NCBI RefSeq assembly: GCF_920987055.1
Contig: NZ_CAKLBX010000001.1
Coordinates: 2,218,501-2,282,500, forward strand
Direction of reading: 5' to 3'
From: Novosphingobium sp. CECT 9465
GTDB lineage: Bacteria; Pseudomonadota; Alphaproteobacteria; Sphingomonadales; Sphingomonadaceae
Length of the DNA stretch: 64,000 nt
Shown piece by piece: positions 14,160-23,911 of this stretch. The notes under the pieces were generated by a model. It did not search any database and was not told where the DNA came from. It saw nothing but the letters and a program-made list of their open reading frames with translations. The position numbers were made by a program, and so were the translations under genes. Positions within the stretch are counted from its first letter, which is position 1; each line of letters opens with the position of its first letter.

Positions 14160-15548
14160 ATGTCCCAAACCCTCGAACAGGTCATCCAGAACGCCGGTGA
14201 TCTCGTCCACTTCGTCCGCAACCAGCAAGTCGGGCCGAACGTCTATCCTGGCGTGCCGTCCGAATTTTCCAACTGGCGTGCCGAACAGTGGGCTTGGGGT
14301 CACACAGCGGTGCTTTACAACCAGTCGTACCACATGGTCGATCTGGCGGTGAAAGGCCCGGACGCCTTTGCGATGCTCGAACATCTTGGCATCAACTCGT
14401 TCAAGAACTTCCAGCCCGACCGTGCCAAGCAGTTCGTGCCCGTCACTCCCGATGGCTACGTGATCGGCGACGTGATCCTGTTCTACCTCGACGAGAACCA
14501 CTTCAACCTCGTCGGCCGTGCGCCCACGATCGAATGGGTGGAATTCCACGCTGCCAGCGGCAACTGGAACGTCACCGTAGAACGCGACGAACGCTGGGCA
14601 ATGCGCACCGACGGCAAGCGCAACTCGTATCGCTTCCAGGTCCAAGGCCCGAACGCGATGAAGATCATCGAAAAGGCCATCGGCCAGACACCGCCCGACC
14701 TCAAGTTCTTCCACATGACCCGCCTGACCATCGGCGGCAGGGAAGTGCGCGCGCTGCGTCATGGCATGGCAGGTCAACCGGGCTTTGAACTGATGGGCCC
14801 ATGGGAAGACTACGGCGCCGTTCACTCAGCGCTGGTGGAAGCGGGCAAAGCGTTCGGCATGGCCTTGGTCGGTGGCCGCGCCTACTCGTCTAACACGCTG
14901 GAATCGGGCTGGATCCCCTCGCCCTTTCCGGCGATCTATACCGGCGAAGCGCTCGCGCCCTATCGCGCGTGGCTGTCCGCCAATTCCTATGAGGCCAAGT
15001 GCTCGGTCGGCGGCAGCTATGTGCCCGAAACCATCGAGGGCTATTACACCACGCCGTGGGATCTCGGCTACGGCCCGTTCGTGAAGTTCGACCATGACTT
15101 CATCGGCCGCGCCGCGCTTGAAAAGATGGCGGCAGAGGGCAAACACCGTACCAAGGTGACGCTCGCGCTCGACAACGAAGACGTGATGCGCGTCCAGTCC
15201 TCGGCACTCAGCACGGGCGACCGGGCCAAGTTCATGGAATACCCCAGCGCCGTTTACTCGATGCACCCGTTCGATCAGGTTCTGGCCGACGGCAAGCTGG
15301 TCGGCCTCTCGACCTGGATCGGCTACACCGCCAACGAAGGCAAGTTCCTCACCCTCGCGATGATGGAACCCGGCTTCGAAACCCCCGGCACCGAAGTCAC
15401 CCTGCTGTGGGGCGAGCCGAACGGCGGCACCACCAAGCCCACCGTCGAACCGCACGTCCAGACCGAGATCAAGGCCGTTGTATCGGCAGTGCCTTATGTC
15501 GCCGCCGCTCGCGACAATTACGCCGAAGGCTGGCGCACGAAGAAGTAA
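14160..15548 (+). CDS. ligM: Tetrahydrofolate-dependent aromatic O-demethylase, LigM/DesA type (GcvT fold)
   Basis: 462 residues, similar along its length to SYK-6 LigM, which moves the methyl group of vanillate or 3-O-methylgallate to tetrahydrofolate, and to DesA, the syringate enzyme. Family stretches seen: VYPGVPSEFSNWRAEQ near the N-terminus, GRAPTIEWVEFHA, FFHMTRLTIGGREVRALRHG, AYSSNTLESGWIPSPFPAIY and GYGPFVKFDHDFIGR. It ends WRTKK. GGGAGAGCAAGAACC before the ATG contains the ribosome site. It lies 236 bp before a beta-etherase-like gene on the same strand, which fits a lignin-aromatic role. Which methoxy-aromatic acid it uses cannot be read from sequence. Confidence 0.85.
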   Translation: MSQTLEQVIQNAGDLVHFVRNQQVGPNVYPGVPSEFSNWRAEQWAWGHTAVLYNQSYHMVDLAVKGPDAFAMLEHLGINSFKNFQPDRAKQFVPVTPDGYVIGDVILFYLDENHFNLVGRAPTIEWVEFHAASGNWNVTVERDERWAMRTDGKRNSYRFQVQGPNAMKIIEKAIGQTPPDLKFFHMTRLTIGGREVRALRHGMAGQPGFELMGPWEDYGAVHSALVEAGKAFGMALVGGRAYSSNTLESGWIPSPFPAIYTGEALAPYRAWLSANSYEAKCSVGGSYVPETIEGYYTTPWDLGYGPFVKFDHDFIGRAALEKMAAEGKHRTKVTLALDNEDVMRVQSSALSTGDRAKFMEYPSAVYSMHPFDQVLADGKLVGLSTWIGYTANEGKFLTLAMMEPGFETPGTEVTLLWGEPNGGTTKPTVEPHVQTEIKAVVSAVPYVAAARDNYAEGWRTKK

Positions 15549-15575
15549 CGCGTCAGGACGCTGTCAACGCGCGGC

Positions 15576-15695
15576 CTTCGACAAGCTCAGGCTGAGCGGG
15601 TGTGGTGAGGGTGCCATCCCACCCCGTTCAACCTGAGCTCAACCGGAGCAGACGCCACCACACCCCCACCCGCTCATCCTGAGCCTGTCGAAGGA
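15576..15695. repeat. Inverted repeat of the CTTCGACAAGCTCAGG family
   Basis: Left arm 15576-15608 (CCTTCGACAAGCTCAGGCTG followed by AGCGGGTGTGGTG) and right arm ending at 15695 (CACCCGCTCATCCTGAGCCT followed by GTCGAAGG) are inverted copies. Repeats with this core are abundant between sphingomonad genes. It separates the ligM-like and ligE-like genes and is the third repeat family in 4 kb. Confidence 0.75.
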
Positions 15696-15783
15696 TGCCG
15701 CGCAACCTCTGCCCCAACGCAAATTTAGTTTGTATTACTAACAATATCTGGCACACTGCATTCAACAAAAAGACGAGGATGCC

Positions 15784-16623
15784 ATGGCCCGGAACAACAC
15801 CGTAACCTTCTATGATCTCGCGCTTAGTACGGGCGCTACGATCAGCCCGTTCGTCTGGGCAACCAAGTACGCCCTGAAGCACAAGGGCTTCGATCTCGAC
15901 GTTGTCCCCGGCGGCTTCACCGACATTCTCGAACGCACCGGCGGCAAGACTGAACGGCTGCCCGCGATCGTCGACGACGGCGAATTCATTCTCGATAGCT
16001 GGGGCATCGTCGAATACCTCGACGAAAAATACCCTGATCGCCCCGCGTTGATCCCGCACGAAAGCGTTGCCGCCACAGTCAAAGCGCTGGACCACTGGTT
16101 CTGGAATGTCGCTGTCGGCCCGTGGATGTTCTGCTTCTGCCAGGATTACCGCGATTTGTCGCTGCCTCAGGACCACGAATACGTCACCCACAGCCGCGAA
16201 AAGATGCTCGGCCGCAAGCTCGAAGAGGTTCAGGCCGGACGCGAAGACCGCCTGCCCGCGATCTCCGCCGCGCTCGAACCCCTGCGCGCCGCGCTCGCCC
16301 AGCATCAGTGGTTCGGCGGATCGGCTCCGAACTATGCCGATTACCGCATCATGGGTGGCATCCTGTTCACCGCCTCGGTGTGCAAGACCCCGGTCCTCGC
16401 CAACGACGATCCCTTGCGCGGCTGGATCGAGCGCTGCCTCGACCTGTTCGGCGGCCTTGGCCGTCACCCCGGCCTGTTTCCGCTGTTCGGGCTGGAACAG
16501 CGCGAAGGCGATCCCGACCTGTTCAACCGCGCGGCGGGCCAGGGCGGCATCTACAAGCGCAACACCGGCCCCGATTCGACCCGTGCCGAAACGCAGCGCA
16601 TCACCGAAGGCATGAACGCCTGA
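15784..16623 (+). CDS. ligE: Beta-etherase-like glutathione S-transferase (LigE/LigP type)
   Basis: 279 residues, clearly of the LigE class: it begins MARNNTVTFYDL and contains ISPFVWATKYALKHKGFD, VVPGGFTDILERTGG, LPAIVDDGEFILDSW, EYLDEKYPDRP, VQAGREDRLP and LGRHPG, all as in SYK-6 LigE. LigE-type enzymes use glutathione to break beta-aryl ether bonds in lignin-derived dimers. The thioredoxin-like N-domain is about residues 1-85, the all-helical C-domain follows. The partner genes ligD, ligF and ligG are not in the window. A gene-family member with another substrate is possible. ATG at 15784 is 6 bp after ACGAGGATGCC. Confidence 0.85.
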   Translation: MARNNTVTFYDLALSTGATISPFVWATKYALKHKGFDLDVVPGGFTDILERTGGKTERLPAIVDDGEFILDSWGIVEYLDEKYPDRPALIPHESVAATVKALDHWFWNVAVGPWMFCFCQDYRDLSLPQDHEYVTHSREKMLGRKLEEVQAGREDRLPAISAALEPLRAALAQHQWFGGSAPNYADYRIMGGILFTASVCKTPVLANDDPLRGWIERCLDLFGGLGRHPGLFPLFGLEQREGDPDLFNRAAGQGGIYKRNTGPDSTRAETQRITEGMNA

Positions 16624-16630
16624 TCCGAAC

Positions 16631-16654
16631 CGGCGGCGGCGCGATCCGCCGCCG
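16631..16654. terminator. GC hairpin between convergent ligE-like and iclR-type genes
   Basis: CGGCGGCGG-cgcgat-CCGCCGCCG, a perfect 9-bp stem between the two stop codons. It lacks a clear T-run on either side, so termination is inferred from position and shape. Confidence 0.5.
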
Positions 16655-17404
16655 CTATTCGCCTTGCAGTGCGACAACTGTGCGCAATAGCAGCGCGTGA
16701 GTCCGTGCTTCAAGAGCGGCGTCGAACCGTACGGTCGGCACCGCCACACTGATCGCGCCGACGCAGACTCCGCCGATAACCACCGGCGCGGCTATCCCGC
16801 AGATTCCCGGCGTCGCTTCTTCGCGCGCGATGCTCAGCCCATCGCGCCGGATACGTTCGATGTCTGAACGCAGATCGGCCTCGTCCACGCGTGTCGTCGG
16901 CGTCAGCCGCTCACGCGGTGCTTGCGCAAAATACGCCGCCAGTTCGTCGTCCGCCATGGCCGCCAGCAAGACCTTGCCCGCCGCCAGGGCATGCAGAGGG
17001 CGGCGCGTCCCCGGATCGACCGCGTAGCGCAGCGCCTGATCGCTGGCCTCGGTCACCAGCGCTTCCACTTGCCAGTCACGCCGGATCATGAAGGACGACG
17101 TCTCGTTCAATTCGGACTTGAGCGCTCGCACCAGCGGGGTGACCCTGTCTTCCAATGTCAGCGACGATTGCGGCGCGCGCAGACGTTCAAGCCCTGGCCC
17201 AGGAAGATAACGCCGCCCTTCGCGCAAAAGATAGCCACGCTCGGCCAATGTAGCGAGAAGGTAGGACAGGCTGCTGACGGGAATTGCCAGCGCTGCTGCA
17301 ATCTCTTGCGCCACCGCGCCTTTGCGGTGTGCAACGACATATTCGATCACATCAAGCGTCCGCATGGCGGACTTGACCGGGTTGGCAGCGGCGGGTGCGT
17401 TCAT
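16655..17404 (-). CDS. IclR-family transcriptional regulator
   Basis: 249 residues. N-terminal winged helix (about residues 12-70; AVAQEIAAALAIPVSSLSYLLATLAERGYL) and a C-terminal IclR effector domain (RRPLHALAAGKVLLAAM, EEATPGICGIAAPVVI, GAISVAVPTVRF). Its ATG overlaps the stop of the preceding SnoaL-like gene (ATGA), so the two are translationally coupled. IclR regulators often control aromatic-acid genes; its position beside the ligE-like gene makes a link plausible but unproved. Confidence 0.9.
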   Translation of the reverse strand: MNAPAAANPVKSAMRTLDVIEYVVAHRKGAVAQEIAAALAIPVSSLSYLLATLAERGYLLREGRRYLPGPGLERLRAPQSSLTLEDRVTPLVRALKSELNETSSFMIRRDWQVEALVTEASDQALRYAVDPGTRRPLHALAAGKVLLAAMADDELAAYFAQAPRERLTPTTRVDEADLRSDIERIRRDGLSIAREEATPGICGIAAPVVIGGVCVGAISVAVPTVRFDAALEARTHALLLRTVVALQGE

Positions 17405-17793
17405 CGGAACAGCAGGCTACCGCGCCGTTCGGCAAAGCGCCAGCCATGGAGTGTAAGGCAGAAGCGATCGTGGAACGAGCCGACCAGCGGTACGCCCTCC
17501 CCCGTGAACAGCACCATGGCGCTGGTCCCGCGCGCCGTGGCCGGGCCTTCAACGTCGATCACCACGTTTGAACAGATGTGGCGCGTGGTGCGTGGCGGGC
17601 GCGCGTGGAACGCGGCAAGGATGGCATCGCGCCCGATGATCGGGGCATCTGGCGCGGTCGGGCGGACCATGACGCCGCCTTCCACGTAAAGCGCTGCCAG
17701 TTCGTCCCACCGCGCCTCATCATTGAGGTTGGCATAGAGTGCGATCAGCCTTGTGCAATCGTGCTCGGCGGCGCGGCGATCGTCGTCATTCAC
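17401..17793 (-). CDS. SnoaL-like / nuclear transport factor 2-fold protein
   Basis: 130 residues with the SnoaL_4-type pattern: CTRLIALYANLNDEARWDEL, AALYVEGGVMVRP, and GRDAILAAF, then a beta-rich C-half. Related proteins are small isomerases, dehydratases or ring-hydroxylating dioxygenase beta-like subunits. No specific substrate can be given. First gene of a two-gene unit with the IclR regulator (4-bp overlap). Confidence 0.75.
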   Translation of the reverse strand: MNDDDRRAAEHDCTRLIALYANLNDEARWDELAALYVEGGVMVRPTAPDAPIIGRDAILAAFHARPPRTTRHICSNVVIDVEGPATARGTSAMVLFTGEGVPLVGSFHDRFCLTLHGWRFAERRGSLLFR

Positions 17794-18208
17794 AGGCGGG
17801 CACCGGCCATTTCAGCGCTTCGGCTCTGCACGTACAGCTTGCGCCCTGAGCCGATGGCAGCAATCGGCCCGATGTGACACGTGATCGGTTGGGGATGGCT
17901 GGCCATAGCTGAACGTCATCCAATTCATACTCATGAAAAATTCATAACACCTGATGGCGCAGAAACAAACCGAAACCGGAATGAAATCTGATCGACAGGC
18001 CCGACATGAGCTGGCCCGCTTTCATCGATTACCAGCCTGAAAACCCTGATAATAATGAATTCGATCAAAGCAGGTTTGTTACAGTACTGTTAAAAATTTT
18101 CAGATTTTGAATGCAGTCAAACGCAGGCTTTTCTACTTATGCAATAGTTTTGACGCATGTAATTGTCATGGAGGCCCTGTCAATGAGGCCTACCAAAGCA
18201 CAAGTCAT
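17794..18208. other. 415-bp intergenic region, AT-rich, no gene seen
   Basis: Between two divergent genes. The right half (about 17930-18110) is clearly richer in A+T than the rest of the window and probably carries promoters, including that of the DUF6454 gene. A start codon for the downstream gene at 18107 is possible but the residues to 18208 do not look like an export signal. No RNA gene or repeat was recognised. Confidence 0.5.
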
Positions 18209-19021
18209 ATGATCCGCAAGGCAATGCTTGCCGGTTTGACTACGGTTTTCCTTGTTGTTTCGAGCCTGTCAGTCGCTGCCGTTCCAAATCCGTTTTCGGG
18301 TACAATCGAAAATGCGCAGCTTCTGGGTTCGCTACAACTCGACGGTGAATTGTTTCACGTTCAGGGCCTTGAAATCAAGGAAGACACCATCTGGGTGACG
18401 TCAGTCGATAACGACAATCACCGGGGTTATATTCACGAATTTGACCGGCTGACCGGCAAGCTGCGCCGTCGCTTGGAACTCACCGATGGCGCGCGCTACC
18501 ATCCGGGCGGCATTTCGTTTTCTCAAGGATCGATCTGGGTTCCGGTGGCAGAGATGAGGCCGGACAGCACGGCTGTACTTGTCGAAATCGACGCGGCCAG
18601 CCTGAAGGTGCGACGCAAGATTCACGTCGCCGATCACCTGGGCTGCGTGGCGGCCATGGCGGGGAAGCTTGTGGCGGGGAACTGGGACAGCAAGCTGTTC
18701 TATGTGTTCGACCTTGCCAGCGACACGCCTGAACGAATCGTGCCCAACCCCACACAGACGCATTATCAGGACATGAAATTCGTCGACGGTCATCTGGTCG
18801 CGGGTGGAAACCTCACCTGGCTCAGCGGCGCGGTCGACTGGATCGAATGGCCATCGATGAAGCTCAAGCGCACGTTGCAGGCTGGAGCCGTGGGTCCGGT
18901 CAGGCCGTTTGGCCGGGGCGGGCCTTACACTGGGGAAGGCATGGCCATCGATGGCCGCGATCTGTTTGTCGTGCCGGAAGATGGCCCCAGCCGGATGTTC
19001 CACTTCAAACTGACGAGTTAG
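18209..19021 (+). CDS. Exported beta-propeller-like protein, DUF6454 family
   Basis: Start at ATG 18209 ([20 protein letters not shown]) gives a normal signal peptide ending near VAAVP, then 270 residues that look like a YVTN/SMP-30-type propeller: repeated short blocks such as [50 protein letters not shown] and [20 protein letters not shown]. The alternative start at 18107 would bury the signal. Function unknown. Downstream, a pseudouridine synthase follows on the same strand. Confidence 0.7.
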   Translation: MIRKAMLAGLTTVFLVVSSLSVAAVPNPFSGTIENAQLLGSLQLDGELFHVQGLEIKEDTIWVTSVDNDNHRGYIHEFDRLTGKLRRRLELTDGARYHPGGISFSQGSIWVPVAEMRPDSTAVLVEIDAASLKVRRKIHVADHLGCVAAMAGKLVAGNWDSKLFYVFDLASDTPERIVPNPTQTHYQDMKFVDGHLVAGGNLTWLSGAVDWIEWPSMKLKRTLQAGAVGPVRPFGRGGPYTGEGMAIDGRDLFVVPEDGPSRMFHFKLTS

Positions 19022-19100
19022 GCTTGCCTCTTGTGACCGCGTGGTGTGGAAGCGTTGGCTGCGGTACGTCCGTCCGGGCGGCCAAGCATCGGGCCTGAAG

Positions 19101-19649
19101 ATGACGCTTATCCTGTTCAACAAGCCCTATGGCGTATTGTGCCAGTTCACCGACGAGCGTGAGGGACCCCCGCGGCCGACGCTGGCCGATTTCATCAAGG
19201 TTCCCGCCGTCTATGCGGCCGGGCGGCTGGATACCGATAGCGAGGGCCTGTTGCTGCTGACCGACGACGGCAGGCTCCAGGCGCGAATTGCCGATCCCCG
19301 GTTCAAGACGCCCAAGACCTATCTGGTGCAGGTGGAAGGCGAACCCGATGAAACGGCGCTCGATAGCTTGCGGCGCGGCGTAAAGTTGAAGGACGGCATG
19401 ACCCTGCCCGCCGAAGCGGAACGCATCGATGATCCCGCCCTGTGGCCCCGCGATCCCCCGGTGCGTTTTCGCAAGACGGTTGCCGACTGCTGGATCAAAC
19501 TGACGATCCGCGAAGGGCGCAACCGGCAGGTCCGGCGAATGACCGCTGCGGTGGGTCACCCCACATTACGTCTGGTCCGCTGGCGCATCGGCGAATGGTC
19601 TTTGGACGGACTCACGCAAGGCGAATGGCGTGAAGCTTCGCCGGACTGA
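19101..19649 (+). CDS. rRNA large-subunit pseudouridine synthase, RsuA/RluE type
   Basis: 182 residues from ATG 19101 ([16 protein letters not shown]). RluE-like: short, no N-terminal S4 domain, with the catalytic motif [16 protein letters not shown] (Asp in RLD), [11 protein letters not shown], and the end motif [24 protein letters not shown]. RluE of E. coli modifies U2457 of 23S rRNA; the exact target here is inferred. The open frame starts earlier (19041), but those residues are not in the family. Confidence 0.9.
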   Translation: MTLILFNKPYGVLCQFTDEREGPPRPTLADFIKVPAVYAAGRLDTDSEGLLLLTDDGRLQARIADPRFKTPKTYLVQVEGEPDETALDSLRRGVKLKDGMTLPAEAERIDDPALWPRDPPVRFRKTVADCWIKLTIREGRNRQVRRMTAAVGHPTLRLVRWRIGEWSLDGLTQGEWREASPD

Positions 19650-19675
19650 GGATCGCCGACACAAGGGGGCGCAAG

Positions 19676-21637
19676 TCAGGCGGATTGGCGAAATCTATCG
19701 TGCACCGCCTGATTTTCGTAGACCCGGCGAAACTCGGCAATCGGCATGGGGCGCCCGAACAGAAACCCCTGCAATTTGTGGCATCCGGCAGCACGCAGGA
19801 TATTCGCCTGCTGTTCCGTTTCGACGCCTTCGGCAATCACGCGCATGTCCAGTCCCGACGCAAGATAGATCGTGCCAGTAACAAGCAGCGACGCCTTGCT
19901 TCCGGGCCGCAACCCGGCCAGCAAAGACTTGTCTATCTTGATGTGGCTGAAGCCGTATGACTGAAGGTAGTGGATGCTGGTGAAGCCCGTGCCGAAATCA
20001 TCGAGGGCAATGGACATGCCCATGCTCTTGAACCGTTCCATAACGCGGATCGCGCGCTCTGGCTGGGCCAGCAGATAGCCTTCGGTGATTTCCAGTTGCA
20101 GCCTTTGGGGATCGAACTGCGTCTGCTCCAGCACATGCGCAACCTGCCGCTCGAAACCCGGATCACGGAACTGCACCGGGGAAACATTGACACTGACCTT
20201 CAGCGGGCCAAGCGGCTTCAAATCGCGACACGCCCGTTCGAGCACGAACAGGCCGAGCGGATGGATCTGCCCGGTGCCTTCGGCAATTTCGATAAACTCC
20301 TGGGGATCGAGAGAACCGGTCGGCCGCCGCGGCCAGCGGACCAGGGCTTCTGCCGAAACGATGGCTCCGGTTTGTGCATTCACAACGGGCTGGTAGAACA
20401 CTTCGAACTCTTCGCGCGTCAGGCCCACGCCGATCTCATGCTCGATAGCCAGCCGACGCTTGCGCCCTTCGTCGAACGCCGCATCGTAGACGGCGATCTC
20501 TCCCTTCTTGCGCATCTTGACGTGATACATCGCGATGTCTGCGCGGCGCAGGAGTTCGTTGGCGCCAACTGGTCCTTCGGCGTTGCTGGCGATACCTATG
20601 CTTGCCCCCACTTGCAGGACGTGGCGGTTCACCAGTACCGGCAGGCCGATTTCCTCACCGATGCGTTCGGCAAGCGCGCGGGCGCGGGCCGTTGCCCAGG
20701 GCGCTTCGATCAGGATTGCGAATTCATCCCCGCCAACCCTGGCCAGCAGGGCCTGTTCGGGGCATAATCCGGCCAGCCGCGCGCTGAGGCTGGAAATCAG
20801 GGTGTCACCAACGTGATGCCCATGGCTGTCGTTGATGTCCTTGAACCCGTCGAGGTCGATGAACACAATCGCCAGCGTATCGACCCGGTCGACCACACGT
20901 TCTTCAAGGCGTTGAAGGCGCGCCAGCAGTTCGCGGCGATTGGGCAAGCCGCTGAGCGCATCGGTGAGTGCGATCCGGCGATTTTCCTCGCTCAGCTTTT
21001 CGGTTTCTGCCTGTCGGTTGCGCAGATCGCGCTGGGAACGGATGAGATTGGAAAAATCGATGTTGAAGCGGTGCGTCACCACCATCATGCCAATGCCAAC
21101 GAAAATGAGGACGATAGCCGCCACGCGCATACGTCCGTGATCGGCAAAGAGAAAATAGAGCACGAATGCCATTGTGCTGACCGTGGCAACACGCATTGCC
21201 GCGGCCCGCAAGGTCATCAGGCAGAAGACGGTGCTGACCTGAGTCAAGGCCAGAAAGAACGTGAGGTGACCACGGGCATAGGCATCACCGAGATCGTAAA
21301 TCCAGAAGCTCCATAGTTCGAATGTGAGCGTCATCACCACGGATAGACTACAGGTTCGCGCGATCTGTCTGGCGATTTCCTGGTCGGACAAATCCTTGCC
21401 GCCGTCCTGCCGCCACCACCAGAATGCGCGTACCAGGGCGGCCGTACACATGAACAGCGGTGCCATCAACGTCTTGAGCAATTGATCCGGCCGGAAGTAA
21501 TCGGCCATGACTGCCAACGCGTTGAACACCAGGATAATGTACAGCAGCGGCAACTGTCTGGAAAACGACCGAAACTGAGCACGTGCCAGATCGGGATCGC
21601 TGGTATCGAGCCGGAATAGAGCGGCGACGCTGCGCAA
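19676..21637 (-). CDS. Membrane GGDEF-EAL protein (cyclic di-GMP turnover)
   Basis: 653 residues. The start is TTG at 21637, supported by AAGGAGG 7 bp upstream; no closer ATG has such a site. About five or six membrane segments occupy residues 30-195, followed by a short coiled linker. The diguanylate cyclase domain has an intact GGDEF (ARVGGDEFAIL) without an RxxD inhibition site just before it. The phosphodiesterase domain has EALVRW, NVSPVQF, LDDFGTG, KIDKSLL and EGVETEQQ, all expected catalytic positions. Both activities are therefore possible. The signal sensed by the membrane part is unknown. Confidence 0.92.
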   Translation of the reverse strand: MRSVAALFRLDTSDPDLARAQFRSFSRQLPLLYIILVFNALAVMADYFRPDQLLKTLMAPLFMCTAALVRAFWWWRQDGGKDLSDQEIARQIARTCSLSVVMTLTFELWSFWIYDLGDAYARGHLTFFLALTQVSTVFCLMTLRAAAMRVATVSTMAFVLYFLFADHGRMRVAAIVLIFVGIGMMVVTHRFNIDFSNLIRSQRDLRNRQAETEKLSEENRRIALTDALSGLPNRRELLARLQRLEERVVDRVDTLAIVFIDLDGFKDINDSHGHHVGDTLISSLSARLAGLCPEQALLARVGGDEFAILIEAPWATARARALAERIGEEIGLPVLVNRHVLQVGASIGIASNAEGPVGANELLRRADIAMYHVKMRKKGEIAVYDAAFDEGRKRRLAIEHEIGVGLTREEFEVFYQPVVNAQTGAIVSAEALVRWPRRPTGSLDPQEFIEIAEGTGQIHPLGLFVLERACRDLKPLGPLKVSVNVSPVQFRDPGFERQVAHVLEQTQFDPQRLQLEITEGYLLAQPERAIRVMERFKSMGMSIALDDFGTGFTSIHYLQSYGFSHIKIDKSLLAGLRPGSKASLLVTGTIYLASGLDMRVIAEGVETEQQANILRAAGCHKLQGFLFGRPMPIAEFRRVYENQAVHDRFRQSA

Positions 21638-21723
21638 AGGTCGATCCTCCTTCCCTGCCGATCATGTGTTCGTTGCAATATCCCACCATGGGCAGCGGGA
21701 TTGAAGATGGGGTTTGGAATGCC

Positions 21724-22629
21724 TTACGCAGTCGCCCTAGGTTGCGGGATAAAGCGCTGCGTTCCCGGCAGGTTAAATCCGGCCTGGGCCTGCCTTTCCG
21801 CGCCAGGCCTGCGCCCCGTCACGCGCTGGTAGAAGCGCGAAAAATATGAGGGATCGTCAAAGCCAAGTTCGGCGGAGACCTGGGTTACCGTGGCATTGGT
21901 GTAGCGCAGCATGCGATGCGCTTCGAGCGCGAGACGGCGATGGATCAGGTCGAGCGGCGAACAGCCGAGACGCACGGCAATAAGTCGCGAGAGCGTACGG
22001 CGGGTCACTCCCAGCGCCTGCGCATAGAAATCGAGGCTGCGATGCTGCCGGTAATGCAGTTCGACCAGCTGACGGAAGCGGTCGAGGCGGCGATCCGCTG
22101 CTGTGGCGGAATCGGCAGGCAGCGCTTCGCTGGCCAAAGTGCGGATCAAAGCTTCTGCCAGCGCAAGAAACAGCGGATCATGTTGTTCCCAGCGTTGCTG
22201 CAGGCCAAGCATTTCACACGCAAGCCAGAATGCCCGAACCCGCGATTGCGCGGCGAGCGGCGCAAGGCCGCCGCGTGAAAGCGCGGTAAGCAGGGGATCG
22301 GATGAATCTGTAGCGCGTGTGGAAAAGTCTGTTGACAAGGTGAGGACAAAACCGCGCGTACCCTGGCGAAAGCGAAAACCGTGGACCGCGGCAGCGGGAA
22401 CGATCACCCGTCCCGGCGCTTCCAGATCGGCCGACACGCCATCGAGGGTCACCTCGGCATGCCCCTCCTCAATCAGCAGAACCTGCACGAAATGATCGTG
22501 GCGATGCACCCCGATTTCCCAATCGTGAAGTGCACTGCGTTCGGCAATCGTCTCGATGTGGGCGAAACCACCCGGTATCGGGGAGGCCCCTTCGCCATAG
22601 AGCGCGTAAGTGGGAATCCGGGAAAGCAT
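21724..22629 (-). CDS. pobR: AraC-family regulator, PobR type
   Basis: Start at ATG 22629 gives 301 residues (MLSRIPTYALYGEG); the open frame continues further but would overlap pobA. N-terminal cupin-like sensor domain (HRHDHFVQVLLIEEG, VIVPAAAVHGFRF) and C-terminal double HTH (YAQALGVTRRTLSRLIAVRLG, SAELGFDDPSYFSRFYQRVTGRRPG). It is divergent from pobA across 112 bp, the arrangement known for AraC-type PobR, which activates pobA with 4-hydroxybenzoate. The operator was not identified. Confidence 0.88.
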   Translation of the reverse strand: MLSRIPTYALYGEGASPIPGGFAHIETIAERSALHDWEIGVHRHDHFVQVLLIEEGHAEVTLDGVSADLEAPGRVIVPAAAVHGFRFRQGTRGFVLTLSTDFSTRATDSSDPLLTALSRGGLAPLAAQSRVRAFWLACEMLGLQQRWEQHDPLFLALAEALIRTLASEALPADSATAADRRLDRFRQLVELHYRQHRSLDFYAQALGVTRRTLSRLIAVRLGCSPLDLIHRRLALEAHRMLRYTNATVTQVSAELGFDDPSYFSRFYQRVTGRRPGAERQAQAGFNLPGTQRFIPQPRATA

Positions 22630-22741
22630 GTCCTGAAAGTACCAGTCGTATGTCCTGTCGCTGCATTCCACCTTCGGATGCCTTGTGTCAATTTCACGCG
22701 ATGTTGCGGCGCCGGAAAGGCGCACACGCGGGAGATGCAGG

Positions 22742-23911
22742 ATGAAGACACAGGTTGCCATCATTGGCGCTGGCCCGGCAGGTTTGCTGCTGGGGCATCT
22801 CCTCAAGGCCGCGAAGATCGATTGCGTCGTGATCGAACGCCAAAAGCCCAATTATATCCTGGGCCGTATCCGCGCGGGTGTGCTGGAACGGATCACCGTG
22901 GACCTGATGGCCCGGCTGGGGCTGGACGCGCGCCTTCGCGCCGAAGGTCTGGTCGAGGAAGGTTTCAATCTGGCCGACGGCGAACGCCTGATCCGCATCG
23001 ACGTGGCAAATCTCACCGGCAAGACCGTACTCATTTACGGACAGACCGAAATCACCAGGGACCTTATGGATGCGGCCCCCGAACGCGGGTTGACCGTAAT
23101 CTACGGTGTGAACGACGTGGCGCTGTTCGACATAGAAGGCGATGCGCCATACGTGACCTATTCGCTCGACGGCGCGCAGCAGCGCATCGACGCGCGCTTT
23201 TTGATAGGGTGCGACGGATTCCATGGACCTTCGCGCAAGGCGATTCCTGACGGCGTGGCGCGCGAATACGAGCGGGTCTATCCGTTCGGCTGGCTGGGCA
23301 TCCTGGCCGATGTGCCGCCCTGCCATCATGAACTGATCTACGCCAATCACGATCGTGGCTTTGCGCTGGCATCCATGCGCAGCCACGCGCGCAGCAGATA
23401 TTACGTGGACGTCGCGCTCAGCGAAAAGGTCGAAGACTGGAGCGACGAACGCATCTGGGACGAGCTGGCGGTACGGCTGGGACCCGAAGCGGCAGCGAAC
23501 ATGACGCGAGGGCCGTCGATCGAAAAGTCCATCGCGCCACTGCGGTCCTACGTATTCGAACCGATGCGCCACGGCAGCCTTCTGTTATGCGGAGACGCTG
23601 CACATATCGTGCCACCGACCGGCGCCAAGGGGCTGAACCTGGCCGCCAGTGACGTGCATTATGCCGCCGAAGCCCTGACCGCCTTCTTCCAGCGGAATGA
23701 CAACGATGCGGTGGCCGGTTACGCTGCGAGGGCGCTGGCAAGGGTGTGGAAATCCGAGCGCTTCTCATGGACGCTGACCAAGCTGATGCACCGCTTTCCC
23801 GAAGACGGCCCGTTCGAACGCGCCATGCAGGTGGCGGAACTGGATTACATTTCCGGCAGCGTGGCGGCGCAAACCAGCATCGCCGAAAATTACGTTGGCC
23901 TGCCTGTATAA
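22742..23911 (+). CDS. pobA: 4-hydroxybenzoate 3-monooxygenase
   Basis: 389 residues from ATG 22742 (GGAGATGCAGG upstream), the normal PobA length. Converts 4-hydroxybenzoate to protocatechuate with NAD(P)H and O2. FAD-binding motif GAGPAGLLLG at residues 9-18, the RIRAGVLE segment that binds substrate, DG motif CDGFHGPSR and the second FAD site LLCGDAAHIVPPTGAKGLN. It joins the vanillate-type O-demethylase nearby in funnelling to protocatechuate, although ring-cleavage genes are not in the window. Confidence 0.95.
   Translation: MKTQVAIIGAGPAGLLLGHLLKAAKIDCVVIERQKPNYILGRIRAGVLERITVDLMARLGLDARLRAEGLVEEGFNLADGERLIRIDVANLTGKTVLIYGQTEITRDLMDAAPERGLTVIYGVNDVALFDIEGDAPYVTYSLDGAQQRIDARFLIGCDGFHGPSRKAIPDGVAREYERVYPFGWLGILADVPPCHHELIYANHDRGFALASMRSHARSRYYVDVALSEKVEDWSDERIWDELAVRLGPEAAANMTRGPSIEKSIAPLRSYVFEPMRHGSLLLCGDAAHIVPPTGAKGLNLAASDVHYAAEALTAFFQRNDNDAVAGYAARALARVWKSERFSWTLTKLMHRFPEDGPFERAMQVAELDYISGSVAAQTSIAENYVGLPV

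Noticed and set aside
18107..18208. Upstream extension of the DUF6454 gene
   Set aside because: The residues before ATG 18209 do not form an export signal and the later start gives a normal one.
22852..23572. Minus-strand frame opposite pobA (292 residues)
   Set aside because: pobA is complete and matches family length; this is a shadow.
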